The notes under the pieces are model-generated. The model was not told the origin of the DNA and did not search any database. It worked only from the letters and a program-made list of their open reading frames with translations. From assembly GCA_903813345.2 (NCBI GenBank), contig CAIIXF020000001.1, forward strand, positions 23,763,915 through 23,827,914: a stretch of DNA of 64,000 nucleotides, in the 5' to 3' direction. The stretch is from Owenia fusiformis (taxonomy: Eukaryota > Annelida > Polychaeta > Sabellida > Oweniidae). Made by a program: the position numbers and the translations under genes. Below are positions 33,877 to 46,358 of the stretch, piece after piece (the stretch's first letter is position 1; each line of letters opens with the position of its first letter).

Positions 33877-35289
33877 ATGACAATGGATGCACTACGTAAC
33901 ACTGAAATGAATCTCTCATCGACTACGACAACACTGTCATTAAACACAACTTCTAGCGCTTATGTGCCTTACGTGCTTGAGTGGTCGTCAGAAGTCATAT
34001 ATAGAGTGGTGACTCTAATCATTGTGATGGCCGCGACTGTCGTTGGGAATATAACGCTTATAGTACTCTTAATGAAGAATCCCAAGCACAGACGGAAAAG
34101 AGTGAATGTCTTTTTGGTTAACTTAGCCATCGGAGATTTAATGGTGTGTATAGTGACGATGACAACAGAAGTATTCTTCATAGCGTTTGGTGAGTGGGTC
34201 CTTGGAGCTGTTGCCTGTAAGCTATTGCTTTATGGCCAAATTATGACCCTAGCAAGCGCGACTTTCCTTCTAGTAGGAATGAGCATTGACCGATATCAAG
34301 TGATAGTCAAACCCCTCCAGTCATTAGCAAATAACCCATGGATTTGGCGCAAGGTGGCCGTCGCCTGGGTAATGGCTCTTGTGTTCGCCTCTCCACAACT
34401 GCTTATTTTTGTTCAAACAGACGAGGGAATGCACCCCGATGGTAACATTATCCACAAATGTAAAAGTCAAGGGTATACAGCCATGTGGCAGAGGAAATTA
34501 TATTTCACCTTCCTCACCACGTATATTCTTATCATCCCCAGCATTATCATGACTTACTGCTATGTGAACATCATAAGGGTGGTGTGGTCTCGCAACAAAG
34601 GAGATGCCATTCTCAGGAATAACTCAACGAAGTCGATATCAAATGACGTTGCCCCTAATCTCAATCTTAACCGAAAACTTGTATCTAACTCCAAAGTGAA
34701 AGCCGTGAAAATGACATTGACCGTCATCGTTGCATTTGTGGCGTGTTGGGCCCCTTACCTGTTCGTAACGCTAGTGAGGATTTACTCAAACTACAAAATA
34801 AAACTAAAAATGGGGCAAGTGGTGGCGGAGACATTGACGCTAATCCATAGTGCACTGAACCCTATCCTCTATGGCTTGTTTAACTCTAAGTGTTCTTTCA
34901 CCCATTGTTGCCCATGTCTCACTTGGTCAGGCAATACGGAAAGGAAAGGCGACATCAGACACCACCGTGAGACTATCCCGACCACTGAATGTCTTGGTAA
35001 TAATAAGAACACCCCCAGACGACATCGTGCAAACAAATGGCTACCTGGATGGTTCAGTAGTCGATGTTGTCGGTGCAGCAAATCAAAACACTTAGCAGAA
35101 TGTGATAAGACACAATTGTGCGAAACACTCATCAAGCGCAATGGTCACAATAACGGCAAAGACGACCTTCGAGAGGATGTCGTAAAACTAGTCAAACAGA
35201 AAAATGAAAAGAGTCATAAAATGTGCCTAGATAAGACTATTAATTGCAAAGAACGAGAGCAAATGGATTATTGCATCTCTACAGTGTGA
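33877..35289 (+). CDS. Class A peptide-type GPCR (vasopressin/NPS/CCAP/GnRH-receptor-like), single coding exon
   Basis: 470 residues, with seven hydrophobic helices. The N-terminus has sequons (NLS, NTT). TM1 includes GNITLIVLLM. TM2 is NVFLVNLAIGDLMVC (L-x3-D), followed by GEWVLGAVACK with the conserved ECL1 Trp and TM3 Cys. TM3 ends SIDRYQVIVKPL (DRY intact), and ECL2 has the partner Cys (HKCKS). TM6 is VKMTLTVIVAFVACWAPY (CWxP) and TM7 HSALNPILYGLF (NPxxY). SKVKAVKMTL before TM6 and IDRYxVIVKPL resemble the vasopressin/oxytocin, neuropeptide S/CCAP and GnRH receptor clade. Expected to be a plasma-membrane G-protein-coupled receptor for a small neuropeptide; the ligand is unknown. The C-tail is long (about 120 residues), with Cys and basic clusters that could be palmitoylated. 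The ATG at 33877 is the first in frame. Exact subfamily needs a tree. Confidence 0.9.
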   Translation: MTMDALRNTEMNLSSTTTTLSLNTTSSAYVPYVLEWSSEVIYRVVTLIIVMAATVVGNITLIVLLMKNPKHRRKRVNVFLVNLAIGDLMVCIVTMTTEVFFIAFGEWVLGAVACKLLLYGQIMTLASATFLLVGMSIDRYQVIVKPLQSLANNPWIWRKVAVAWVMALVFASPQLLIFVQTDEGMHPDGNIIHKCKSQGYTAMWQRKLYFTFLTTYILIIPSIIMTYCYVNIIRVVWSRNKGDAILRNNSTKSISNDVAPNLNLNRKLVSNSKVKAVKMTLTVIVAFVACWAPYLFVTLVRIYSNYKIKLKMGQVVAETLTLIHSALNPILYGLFNSKCSFTHCCPCLTWSGNTERKGDIRHHRETIPTTECLGNNKNTPRRHRANKWLPGWFSSRCCRCSKSKHLAECDKTQLCETLIKRNGHNNGKDDLREDVVKLVKQKNEKSHKMCLDKTINCKEREQMDYCISTV

Positions 35290-36591
35290 TGTTTTTACTC
35301 CAATGATGTATTAATCAAGGTCGGATAAGCAGGATAAATACGGATCCATCAATCAGGCATTTATACCCAGGTCTCTACAGAAAATATCGTGACTTTGATA
35401 TATTCATTCCTGATCTAATAAACACCATTACTTATCCCGGTTGGAAATATTCCATTCTTGTATAAAAGGACAGATTTGTAACTTTTCTTTTGATGGATTT
35501 GTATTCCATTAACTTTGTAATTTACACTATTACTTTTTAACTATCATTAATATGTCATTATGTCTGTATTTATTTATTAGTTAGACTATGTTTCATTTAA
35601 CGATGCAAATCGATAGGAAGAGCACGATAAACGTAAAGACTAGCAATAATACTATTTAAAGACAGCCAACTGACGTAAAAATAAATAAAATACGTCCCCA
35701 GTCAATCCATGCTTCCGTTACTAAGCTCTTAAAGAGCTAGCGGATTCGGAGTAATTAATATTGTCAAATTTTACTTGCTGTAAAACCTGATGTGAATGTA
35801 CATTTTATTGGATAGTGTGATAATAAATGGTGAATTTTTACACAATGAAAACATAAAAAGGAATTTGTTAATAACATCTACTCATCCTTTAATAGTGTCT
35901 CTTGTTTCCTGTTAATCAATGAGCGAGGATCAATGAAGTGTGTGTGGGCAAGAGCGACCACGATGACAATGTAGATTTTTGTTATCATCTATCGTCATTG
36001 AATTGTAAAAGTACATAATTGCTTTACTGGATGAATGTGGTTTAAATTGAGTCTTGCCATTGGCCGATTTGTTTGTTATTCTACAGATACAGTATTCTGA
36101 AAATATTAGTGACCAGGTTTTCAGCATTGGCTGTCCTTCATGGTCTTCATAACTGCCTTACCCGTTATATTATGCAACCATTGAAAAGTTCCGGACTTGC
36201 GATTAACAGGTTGCCACAGTTTGCGACTCTTGTGACCTTCGGGGAACCAAGTGATCTTAACCGAATGGATTACTACAACCTGGAAAACGTGAGCTAATTG
36301 GTCTAATCTATTTAAGTTGTCTCAGATCCAAGGGAATTTGGCAAGGATTAATGGAAAACTTTATTTCCTAACTCATTGCGTTTGTGATTGGCAATTAGAA
36401 TTCTCAACACACCCTTAGAGCAATGGAAAGACATCCAACACCGGCAGGGGAGCGCTTGGAAAAGTTTCAAACAATTGTAAATGAACGTAATTTTATGGAT
36501 TGAGAGATGCAGCTTGTTTGTAAACGGGAAATATGTATGTTGTAAGGCTAAGATTTTCCAAAAATTTTCATTACAGGTGTGCCTTAACCTT
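35290..36591. other. GPCR 3' flank, gene-free
   Basis: AT-rich sequence, presumably including the receptor's 3' UTR. The small frame at 36073-36297 is not recognised. Confidence 0.4.
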
Positions 36592-37004
36592 GAAACTTTG
36601 TGTTATCCTTAAGAATAGGTCTGCCATTTTATCATACAGCAATTTAACTTTGAGGATCACTAATAATAGGTCTGCCATTTTATCATACAGGATCTAACTT
36701 TGTGTTATCATTAAAAATAGGTCTGCCATTTTATCATACAGCATCTAACTTTGTGTTATCATTAAAAATAGGTCTGCCATTTTATCATACAGCATCTAAC
36801 TTTGTGTTATCATTAAAAATAGGTCTGCCATTTTATTATACAGCATCTAACTTTGTGTTATCATTAAAAATAGGTCTGCCATTTTATTATACAGCATCTA
36901 ACTTTGTGTTATCATTAAAAATAGGTCTGCCATTTTATCATACAGCATCTAACTTTGTGTTATCATTAAAAATAGGTCTGCCATTTTATAATACAGCAAT
37001 TTAG
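36592..37004. repeat. 51-bp minisatellite, about eight copies
   Basis: A 51-bp unit (core AATAGGTCTGCCATTTTAT) in about eight copies, the last six nearly identical. Because 51 is a multiple of three, one frame stays open (a 17-residue repeat with SLKIGLPFYHTASNFVL). No splice or start context supports coding. Confidence 0.95.
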
Positions 37005-38706
37005 GTGAGATTTTCTGTAGATAATCACAGCAATGTGTTTTTGTGACGAACAATGTTTCATTTTCACACCAATACTACATCATGATAAACCATGACATCT
37101 CATTTCTTCTCAGTCCTGAGATGCCATATTGTAATGAGCTTGATTTGGCGATCCAGGAGAGCCCAAAATTGAGGATTTTTGAGATCTTTCATCCCAGCTC
37201 ATATTTCATCTAATTGGGGTCATACAACTTGTGTACCTGTGCCCATGCTAATTTCTGCTGTTAAATACAATGCCTATGATGTAATTTATTGACATAAGGT
37301 AAATGATTACATGATAACTATCACACTTATTGACAGTTACAACTCTTCCTATCTGAAGCGCTCGGGTCACAGCATATTCCTCATAATATCAGAGCATGTT
37401 TCAGGTGAAACAGAAAGATGCTATGAGTATCAGAATGCCAGTACTACAATTTATCTATTGTGATTAGAAAAGTAGAAATGCCAGATGGGGTATGCATTTA
37501 CAGCTTAGGTGTCAGTTTGTTTCTGTTACATCAATGCTGTTTGCAGGCTTTAGACAACAGAGACAACACAATCTGTTGCTCATAATTCAACGAGGACATA
37601 TTTTAAGACTGATCAATGCATTTATATCATTGATAATAATTCCCATTAGCCTAAACCTTGGAATAAAACTGTTTAGTATTTCAAGCCTCAATGCATTATC
37701 CTTTGTTCATTGATCAATTTGTGAAGATATTTTTTCCATGGTTTTTGATCCGGGATGGCGTACATCGTGCTTCTATAGTCTTAGGGCCCCACATTTTGTA
37801 GGGCCTCAAATTGCAAAAATTGGTCTTCTTGGGCAAAATTATCAAAATAATTACGCTAAATTATCAAAAAAGGGACTTGAATTTTCAAAATGTGGCCCCC
37901 CACCTTGTTAGCTTCTTGATGAAAAACAAGACGCTATTCCAAGAACATGTTTTAGTTGAGCATAATCATACCGATCGCGACATAGTTGGAAGTTCTAACC
38001 CCTATGAAAGTTTCTACCAATGTTGCGACTATAGGATAGTGCACTATTCTAAGAAACAAAACACCCTTTAACCCACTGAAGATATCCCCGTTCCATTGTT
38101 CAAGGGAAATGGCTCAACAACGGATGACACCACCATTGATCAAAACCAATTTATATAATGAGACCCTTCTGTTGTTATTGTACCTCGCCAATCTACTCAA
38201 ATCCCTAAAGAAATACACAAATGAGGCAATGAATTGCTAATTACAATTTAAAGGGATGTTGGTCATTTTCGTAATGAAACTATCATTGTGGTGTCCCTGA
38301 TCCTATCTACACGGCTTGGTCGGCTTCATTCTCATAGCGACTCGTTCCCTCGTCTCTAGGTTTTATTTAACTGACTATTCACGATCAGTAAGAATATCAC
38401 ATACGTTATCATTAGTCCAAGAAGTTGTACTTAATTTACTTTTTATTATTGATCTTAGCTTAAATGTAGGCTGTTGCAATTAGATTTGCTATTGTATAAT
38501 CTGAGGGATAATGAGTTCAGAATAAAATAACTGGATTGGGCACTGTAACTGCCAATAACATTATTGAGTTTCAGCTGTTAATGACAAAAACCAACAAGAC
38601 TCTAACAATGTAACCAAGTAATAATTTCTTTTAAAATGGTTCTTTATCTTAAAGTTATGAACACTGATTATTTGTAGTCTCAAAGTGTTGCCCTAAACCA
38701 AAGATA
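37005..38706. other. Gene-free stretch with dispersed repeat fragments
   Basis: 37090-37430 contains inverted relatives of the interior of the 21967-22605 element (GACATCTCATTTCTTCTCAG; AAAGATGCTATGAGTATCAG). 37780-37910 has AGGGCCCCACATTTTGTAGG and GTGGCCCCCCACCTTG, repeat-like. No gene. Confidence 0.45.
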
Positions 38707-38921
38707 TACAGGGTGGGTCAAAAAACCATAATACTCAAGTTTAAGGATGAATATCAACGTTAAACCATGCCATGTATTAAAGATCATCATTTCCTAACAA
38801 TATGAAACCATCTGATTGAAACCCGTTGTTTTCTTGTGGAGTTACAGGCTAAAATTGACACTGGAGGTGGCATGAATCATTCATCTTCTAACTTGGGTAT
38901 TGATTTTTTGCCCACCCTGTA
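38707..38921. mobile_element. Mariner-like MITE, 215 bp
   Basis: Ends TACAGGGTGGGTCAAAAAA and TTTTTTGCCCACCCTGTA, with inverted ACTCAAGTT/AACTTGGGT inside. The TA at both ends is consistent with TA target duplication. Non-coding. Confidence 0.85.
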
Positions 38922-41535
38922 TTTATTGTCCAGTCCCTTGAAATGATTACGTTCCCACAAGGCAAGTGTTCTAGATTTTTATTGACATTGAACTTTTCAA
39001 AGTACAATTGGCAAATACCACTGGCCGATATAACGTATAACCAAATGTCAAAGTTGAGTCATTGACAACGAGAGAACACAGCTCTCCATCATTTCCTCTC
39101 TAGAAACACGTGCGTTTATTCAATGAAACAGAGTGTCATCAAATTTATTCACACGTTTTCAGTTGTTCCAATTTCATCTCTGACAGATCCTACTGACTAA
39201 GTAAGTAAAATACAAATCATTCTCTAAAAGCAGATATATCATGTCACTAGAGAGATTTCAACGCACTTACAGAGTCTTTATAAATCCATTATGTTTAGAA
39301 CTAATAAAGCGTGTCGTACTTCGTCATCATTTGACACGCAACTTATACTTATATAAGGTATAACTATATTCATAAACATAAGTTGTGTTTTCATGGATGA
39401 CGGAAATCTATCTCGTAAACGATATATGGTTTTATAAACAACCGCGGAGTGGGAATGTGAAATATCCTACGTGAACCATCAATGCAATAGTTCTCTCAAT
39501 AGAAACCTCATTAAGGCCGTAAAAAGCTTTCTGATTTATCAGTTTCTCTTTATCTAAAGCTTGTGAGAGGTCTATTCCAGAGATAGTACTGGTTGTGATT
39601 GTGAATCCCATAATGCGTGAAAAGTGTCACTTAAATTCATTTATAAGTAGACTGCTGGCGAAAGAAATGTGTGGACGCTTTTGATAAGCGTTTTCCCGGA
39701 ACACATAGCAAAGAACAGGAAGATAAATATGAGCATCCTAGATGAAGATGTATTAGAAACACTTTGGAAATCGAAGATTTAGTATCATGGGAAATGCATA
39801 GCCTGGAGTGGGTCTCTAAATAAGATAATAAGATGGCACTAATGGAGATCTTTCAATCAATCAATCAGGTCAGGGAGTATGCCCAACTCAGAGCTACCCT
39901 GCTCCCCGGGCCCTGTTTACGATGGCGCGCGGAGTGTTAACAACTTGAAAGAAACTTTCTTTCAAGAAGCAAGTAATTCGAACGAATGCAAAGAGCAAAT
40001 CAAAACGTATTGCTACTTGCAAACAGAAAGATGTAATGATCATTAAAATGAATCATCGATGCCCTCGTTGTCTAGTTTAGACGTGATCATCCCTTTGCAC
40101 ATGTATTTCACATTTTTAAAATTATTCTAATGAACAAAATGCCTACTTATAATTCCATAAATTATATTTTATTTGAAAGCATAGCATGTGTAATTTGTCA
40201 TTTAAGATGGCTGTAACTGATAACAAAGCACCTCTATCGATTTTAATACCTCGTATTTGAACCGCAACATAATTCATGTATTTTAATCAATATCGCTACT
40301 TAAAAGTATGTTTTTGATTAAATTCATCAATTCATGCATAAATTAACGGTTAAGATAAATAATTCGCACTACACGACGTACAAGCATTGTAAATAACAAC
40401 TTAATTAATTGGTGTTCCTTTCAATATAAACGCACGATTTGAACTTTTTGATCTCTAAGAACACTATCAACACACTGTTGAAAAATAACGCCGTTGACAC
40501 TGAAGAACACTTTGAGATACAATGGTATGTTGAGTTTGAATACCAAGGAGGATTGGCTCCCAGAATCGAAGTCGATATTTTCCAACAATGAAAACGCCGA
40601 AATGTCGTTATTTTCTGAAATTATAACCGATTATAAATTCAAAATAAACAGTTCAAAATATTCTAACCAATATCTCGATCATTTCTTGTGAGTTTTGGAA
40701 TTTTTCGTTAGGAAATAAGACCAAAATTCACAATTCAAATGTTGAAGTGAACAAAATGGCGGTCGTTGGAATTCAAATTTTGTAGCACGACATGCCCATA
40801 TATGGGACAGAATATCGATGTTGCACTCTGGGAGCCAATCCTCCTTGTTTGAATACGGTACTCAATGTTCCGCTTGTTTTTTTCTCTACGAGATGAAGTA
40901 TTGTTTTTTCGAAGTTCATACCATGGTTACGAGAAACTTTTCCCATCAATCACTCATTTTGTTATTCGGAGTAGAGTATTGTACTTGTCATGTTTGACCT
41001 CAACTAATCCCACAAGTGTTGTCAATGGTCAGCACTAATGAAGACCACCCCCACTTTGAAAATACAAGCTATATGTAATTAACAAACCCAGGAAGTGGGG
41101 AAAATATCCGCCCCTATATATATAAGCCCCTTCCGCCCCCATGCATATGAGCCAAAGTAGAATGTTTCAAATGTATATTATAAGAAATATTAAGATCATT
41201 TAATTAATACTTGATAATTTTGTACTTGGTTATCTTGGTTTAACTCAATGAAATCGCAAACTGACAAACGATCATTTCCTGTATTTTCCATCGAGTAAAC
41301 ACGGATATACAATCGTGCAAATGTTCCATATTTCATTTTACTACTGAGCCACTCGACCATGATATAACTGCTTAGAGGACTCCATTTCGTGCTTGAAGAC
41401 TTTTTGAACGTCATCAACAAACGTAAAGGAACATATTAACTGATTAATGTCAAGTAGTGATTAGAGGATATTTGCTCCTTATGCACGAAGAACAAATTTG
41501 TGAGACAACAAAAACAATATTCTCAATATAATAAC
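38922..41535. other. Gene-free stretch containing an inverted repeat at 40526-40866
   Basis: A perfect 21-bp inverted pair (40544-40564 and 40827-40847; core AGGAGGATTGGCTCCCAG) lies within wider imperfect symmetry (GAGTTTGAATACC / GTTTGAATACGGTACTCA). It is probably another MITE. The small frame at 40494-40691 overlaps it. Nothing else seen. Confidence 0.55.
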
Positions 41536-42459
41536 TACAGGGTGGCCCAAAAGTTACGTATTAGATTAGTATTACTTTAAGTAGGAAAGATTTTTAATCA
41601 ATTAATTTGAAGAATGTTTATATAAAAGGGCTACAAGTATATGCAATCCTCTTCCAAAATTACCCCCAAAGTATTTTGAATTCACAATGATATGTCACTT
41701 GATACAAGAATATGAAACTTCTTTTACTTTATCAAAACTACAGAAGCTGCCTTTTTAATACAAGGTGTCATTTTGTAAACGGTAGACTTCCTACACCTAT
41801 AAAGCATAAACATATACAAATTCAATATACATATATCAATCAATCAACGCATTGCAAGATTTTTGCTAAAACTGACGCCATTTTTGGAGGTCATTTTGGA
41901 AAAACCATCTTGTACAGAGATAGTACATGTTCATCTATAAAGCATAATTGTTACAAATACTGAAATATGAAACGAGTATTTTGTGAAGTGATATTCATGT
42001 GACAGCGAATATGTCAAATTTCAGAGAAAAATGATGACCAATTTAAATTGAGTACCCATTTTAAAAATCTCTTCTCAATCATACGGTCTTCGTACCCTGC
42101 GTGCAGAGTCTAGTTAAACTAAGACAAAGCTCTCTTTTAAGAAGTGAAGTCAAACGAATGCAAAGGGTACGGTCTTCGTCCATAAGGTATCAGCATATAG
42201 AAGTGAGTCCAAATCGTAGAGCTCCTGGAATCATGCACATGGTATGCGAATGAGACTCGGAGACGCTTCTTCAAATTTGATTTCTATAAACATGCTAAAA
42301 AGAATTTATTTTATTGTCCCTCCTTAATTATTGCCTTCTCAAAACTATGAGCGGTTGTGTAATCAAATTAACATTTATGTTTGTCTATAGAACAGTCGAA
42401 TCTACTGAATTCTGAAATATTGTTTGTAAGTTACCAATTCACTTTTGGGTCACCCTGTA
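41536..42459. mobile_element. Mariner-like non-autonomous element, 924 bp
   Basis: Left end TACAGGGTGGCCCAAAAGT and right end ACTTTTGGGTCACCCTGTA, with TA at both borders. No transposase. The micro-MITE copy B (42093-42169) is nested inside. Confidence 0.8.
42093..42169. mobile_element. Micro-MITE copy B, 77 bp, perfect 9-bp duplication
   Basis: Inverse orientation to copy A: TACCCTGCGTGCAGAG ... GCAAAGGGTA. Perfect flanking duplication CGGTCTTCG at 42084-42092 and 42170-42178. Inserted within the 41536-42459 element. Confidence 0.9.
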
Positions 42460-43455
42460 GATGATGAATGTACAGCCCAGCTTTCAAACTGATTGATAGT
42501 GAATCCATCTAAGTGATAATTACTTAAAAATAATATGTTTTCTGACAGGATTAAATTAATAAAGCTAAAATCGTACAGATTACCTTGGCAGGTGTACAAG
42601 GTTGGCAAGGGAATGATCAATACACCAGTCCATATCAAAGAATGCTAAACATTAAAAAAACAATTTCCCCTTGACAAGCTTGAACAATTACCTTCTCCAA
42701 ACCAATTCTGTCTTCAGATGCAGGGATCTATAAGATAGTATAGGGTAACAAGCCCAATATTGCAAACTATGATCTAACACCCAAAGTAACAATGTGTTAT
42801 ACCCCACTCCCCAATATTCAGGGAGCATTTGCACAATCTAAAACCAAAAGACAGCGAAAACATGCCAATCATAAAATAAGTCATTGCAATACTTGTTGAA
42901 GAAAAAAAGACAAGCATCTCGACATTGAAAATACAGAGAAAGATAAGTGTAGACCATTACTCATACAAGACGGATCAAAGAAAGAAAAGTCAAATCCTAA
43001 AAGCTCAAAATGGGTGTGGCCTTGATGCCTCTAAAAATGATTTACCAACGTGAAAGTCTCATACATCCTTGAATTTATGAAGCATGGTTAGGTTATGATG
43101 ATCGAGGAACTGAGGAATGAATCATTGTGAATGCCTCTCCATCAGTCTGATTAACTGGCTTATTAGAGCAGGGTTAGAATATCACGACAGGCTTATCCTC
43201 TTATGAAATCAAATCTTGTCATTTTTATTGCATCATAAATGGACTTGGGGACTGCCAACAGATGGCGTATATTGCAGTTTCTTAGATCGAGTTACATTAA
43301 TCAATAGTTCTTCAAAATAGGTATCACTGAAAATACCAAATGTTTTTTTTGAGAACAGAATTATAAAAAGAAAATTAATATTACTTTGATAAATGATTTT
43401 CAATCAACCAATTTGTGAACTGCCAGCGTTGTGAGCCGAAACGGCCATTCACACT
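42460..43455. other. Gene-free stretch
   Basis: AT-rich; nothing recognised. Confidence 0.35.
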
Positions 43456-43479
43456 TACCCTGCGTGAATGCAAAGGGTA
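43456..43479. mobile_element. Micro-MITE copy C, 24-bp remnant, 9-bp duplication
   Basis: Only the two termini remain (TACCCTGCGTG joined to AATGCAAAGGGTA). Flanks are ATTCACACT (43447-43455) and ATTTACACT (43480-43488), 8 of 9 identical. Either an internal deletion after insertion or insertion of a minimal form. Confidence 0.8.
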
Positions 43480-43488
43480 ATTTACACT

Positions 43489-45916
43489 TCGCAATAAGAT
43501 CTATTTTTGAGTTAAATGTTCCTCTGATCTGAGACTTGTGCCTGAGTTTTACAATTTATATTGCAAGTAAAACGATTAAACTGCATATTGGGAGATGGTA
43601 TTTTGAATCTAAGCAGTTTTTAATATTAGTTCAGAGATATAATCTTTTAAATGAATAAGAAGAGATAGCGATTGTAAATGTTAAATCAATATCTTCAAAC
43701 ATTAAATCATACTTATGTTTCCCTAAGAATCCTAATTCTATATTGTTAAAAATTGAGATAATTGATCAAATATAATAGTTATTGAAAATTTAAGATGCAG
43801 AAATGTTCAAATTCCTTAGAAATAAAAATGGAAACGCCCCTGCTATGTATGAGACGGACAGAGGGCTTCACTATATCCTTATGAAACTTTGTTGGGATAA
43901 TGAACATAGTCACTAAGACCAGATTCAAAAATGACTATCTATCTTTGATTGAAGAGCAAATGTCAGTTGATTAAGCAAAACAACTTTTTAAATCAATATT
44001 TAAGCAATAAAATATGATAAAGTATGAACTATGAAGCTAAGTACAAAGTTAATGTTTAAAACAATGATTGTTCCAATTACCCGGGCATTGGTATTATGAA
44101 ATTGCTTTGATTGTGTTTTTGTATATCACATTTTATGTGTACACGGTAATTAATTACTGGCAACAATTCAACTTGAACCACCATACATAAATAGAGATAT
44201 GTTCTTTTATTTCAAAAACATTTGTTTCACATGACTGTTTGATAAATTGCCTAATATGCCCGAGGTCCTCCGACCTCCTTATGAGGACAGGAAATACTAG
44301 GACTATTAAATACGTTCTTACCTGTAGAGTGTCATTTATTAATGTACGGTAATTGATTTCAGATTAACCCCTCCCCAAATATCAAATGAACAATCATGTT
44401 TTTCTTCTCAAATAAACTGATTTGATTGCTGCTCCTTTGCTAACAAACAGTCTTGAACGTTATTCATTCAAATATAAATACACTGGCGGATCCAGGGGGG
44501 GGGGGGGCAAAAAATTTGTAGGGACTCAGAAAATGGGCATATTTTGGCACAAGGCAATGAAAAAGCTTCCTTCAGATATAATTCCTGTAATGTCCTTCCA
44601 ATCTTAGAATACAGTCAGTATTTATATACATTAACATGCTATTATACCCCCGATTATACCATGTGTTTCAACTGCAATTTTACAAAGATGGACACCTATA
44701 AGGCCACGATCACTGGTGACAGAGTCCATCTGTACTTATTTGAATAAATTGCAATTAAATCTGTTGAAAATATAAGATAACCTATGAATCTTTTGAAATG
44801 AAAAACTACACACTTTAAGATGGATAAATAGCATTCAGTCTAAATATTATTTTAATATAATATAAATATACATCCAATAATTTATTAATACACAAATACA
44901 TATTTATGATGACAATAGCCTTTATTGCAAAAATGTATCAGCAAAAAGGACTCCATGAAAGACATTGAAAGTCTTGCCTCAAGACCCTGGACCCAACCCT
45001 GCTTCGACAACAGTTGAAGTAGATAAGAGGGGGGGGGGGTCTTGAACCAAAACTATTACACGAAGAGTTAATCATCATTTGCAACCCCAGCTGCTCCTTA
45101 CTATAATGAATATACATGTAGTCATTTTTTTTACTTGTGTTCTCATGTAGCGTGAACTAAAGTTAATGTACATTAAACATCACAATTTATACTATTAAAT
45201 ATTAGACCCATTCAGGTTAATTAATTGTTTAGTGTGCATAAATCAAAAAGACTCAGTGACCAAGATAAAATTGTATCATAAGATAAAGGGGCTGATGTCT
45301 TGTACTTATGACAAAGATGTGCAAAGAGATATGACAAGATTATAAAGCCAAGAAAAGCTCGTTTGAAGGTTTTTCGATAATCCAGGAAGTATCTCTAAAC
45401 AGATAATTAATTTGCATGGGCCTTATAATAAAACAAGGCTATGAAAATGCTATAAATATAATGCCTTGAACTGAACACAATTCTGGCTAGTCATATTATA
45501 TTTATGTTCACGATTATTACTCACAGCATTTTGTATCAAAATTATGGATTCATTTACCACGCTGGGTGAAGGCAACTCAATGCAAACACTTACAGAGAGC
45601 TGAATTGCTTCAGATTAATTTTGATTTGATATTAAAAAACAAAGCCAATTTGAAAAAGAAATTTTCAGGTTTGATTTTCTGAAGCTTGTTCATATACATA
45701 TACAATTGTACATGTACATTTTTAGCATTAGGTAACTTATCTTAAACAATTAGCATAGGTTAACTTGTCTTAAATATATGTAAATTGAGCCTTCCATGCC
45801 AGGGGCCTAGAAAGGGAGAAAATATTTCACAAAAAGTAGTTCTGTTAATTTTTGATATTTTCAAATGTTGCATCTGCCTTTACCAGCGTGATTAATGACA
45901 GCAGCTATAGAGAAAT
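43489..45916. other. Gene-free stretch with a G-tract repeat head
   Basis: 44482-44530 has GGATCCAGGGGGGG...GCAAAAAATTTGTAGGG, related to 10183-10440. A G-run lies at 45029-45040. Otherwise AT-rich 3' flank of the minus-strand metaxin gene. Confidence 0.45.
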
Positions 45917-46358
45917 TCATGTTGAGATTTTAATAGTTTTACGTGTGTTGTTTTCAATGACAATTTTATCCTGGTAATTCTCAGTACTAGGCAACCGTTT
46001 CCGTGGCAGCCTAGGTATAGGGTCAGCATGCAGAGAATCTGTCGTTGTGTTAATCATAACGAATCCATTCTCAGTGAAACAATTCTCTACAGTAGGCCTA
46101 TCATCACTACCATTATCTGTTTCACCATTCACGTGACAGAATCCATTGTCATCATCATCCGAAGCAGTAATGCCTGTATCATCAGCAATGTTGCCATGGT
46201 TACCGTATCCATATATGTAGAATAGGTTATTTACTCGTACGACAAAATCAGTTAGGTTCGGATAAGAGTTAATAATGTTAGAGAAGTCGTGACGAGGCAA
46301 TGTGGCATAGCGAATTATGTAACAATGAGCAAATACAACAGCATCCAGTTCAGTTGGG
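45917..46358 (-). CDS. MTX2: MTX2 alternative terminal exon 3 (distal)
   Basis: The acceptor is TTCAATTCTAG. The first base completes the shared Arg codon, then [16 protein letters not shown] and a GST-C-like helix pair ([20 protein letters not shown]) follow. The tail is long, acidic and asparagine-rich (TASDDDDNG...), ends with a basic RLPRKR motif region and TIKIST, and has its own stop. It is more diverged than exon 2 and the longest of the three. Confidence 0.85.

Noticed and set aside
35724-35741. Palindrome AGCTCTTAAAGAGCT as a regulatory site
   Set aside because: Short perfect palindromes of this size occur by chance at this composition; no supporting context.
41712-41963. 83-codon frame inside the 41536-42459 element as a transposase
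   Set aside because: No DDE motif or helix-turn-helix, and far too short.
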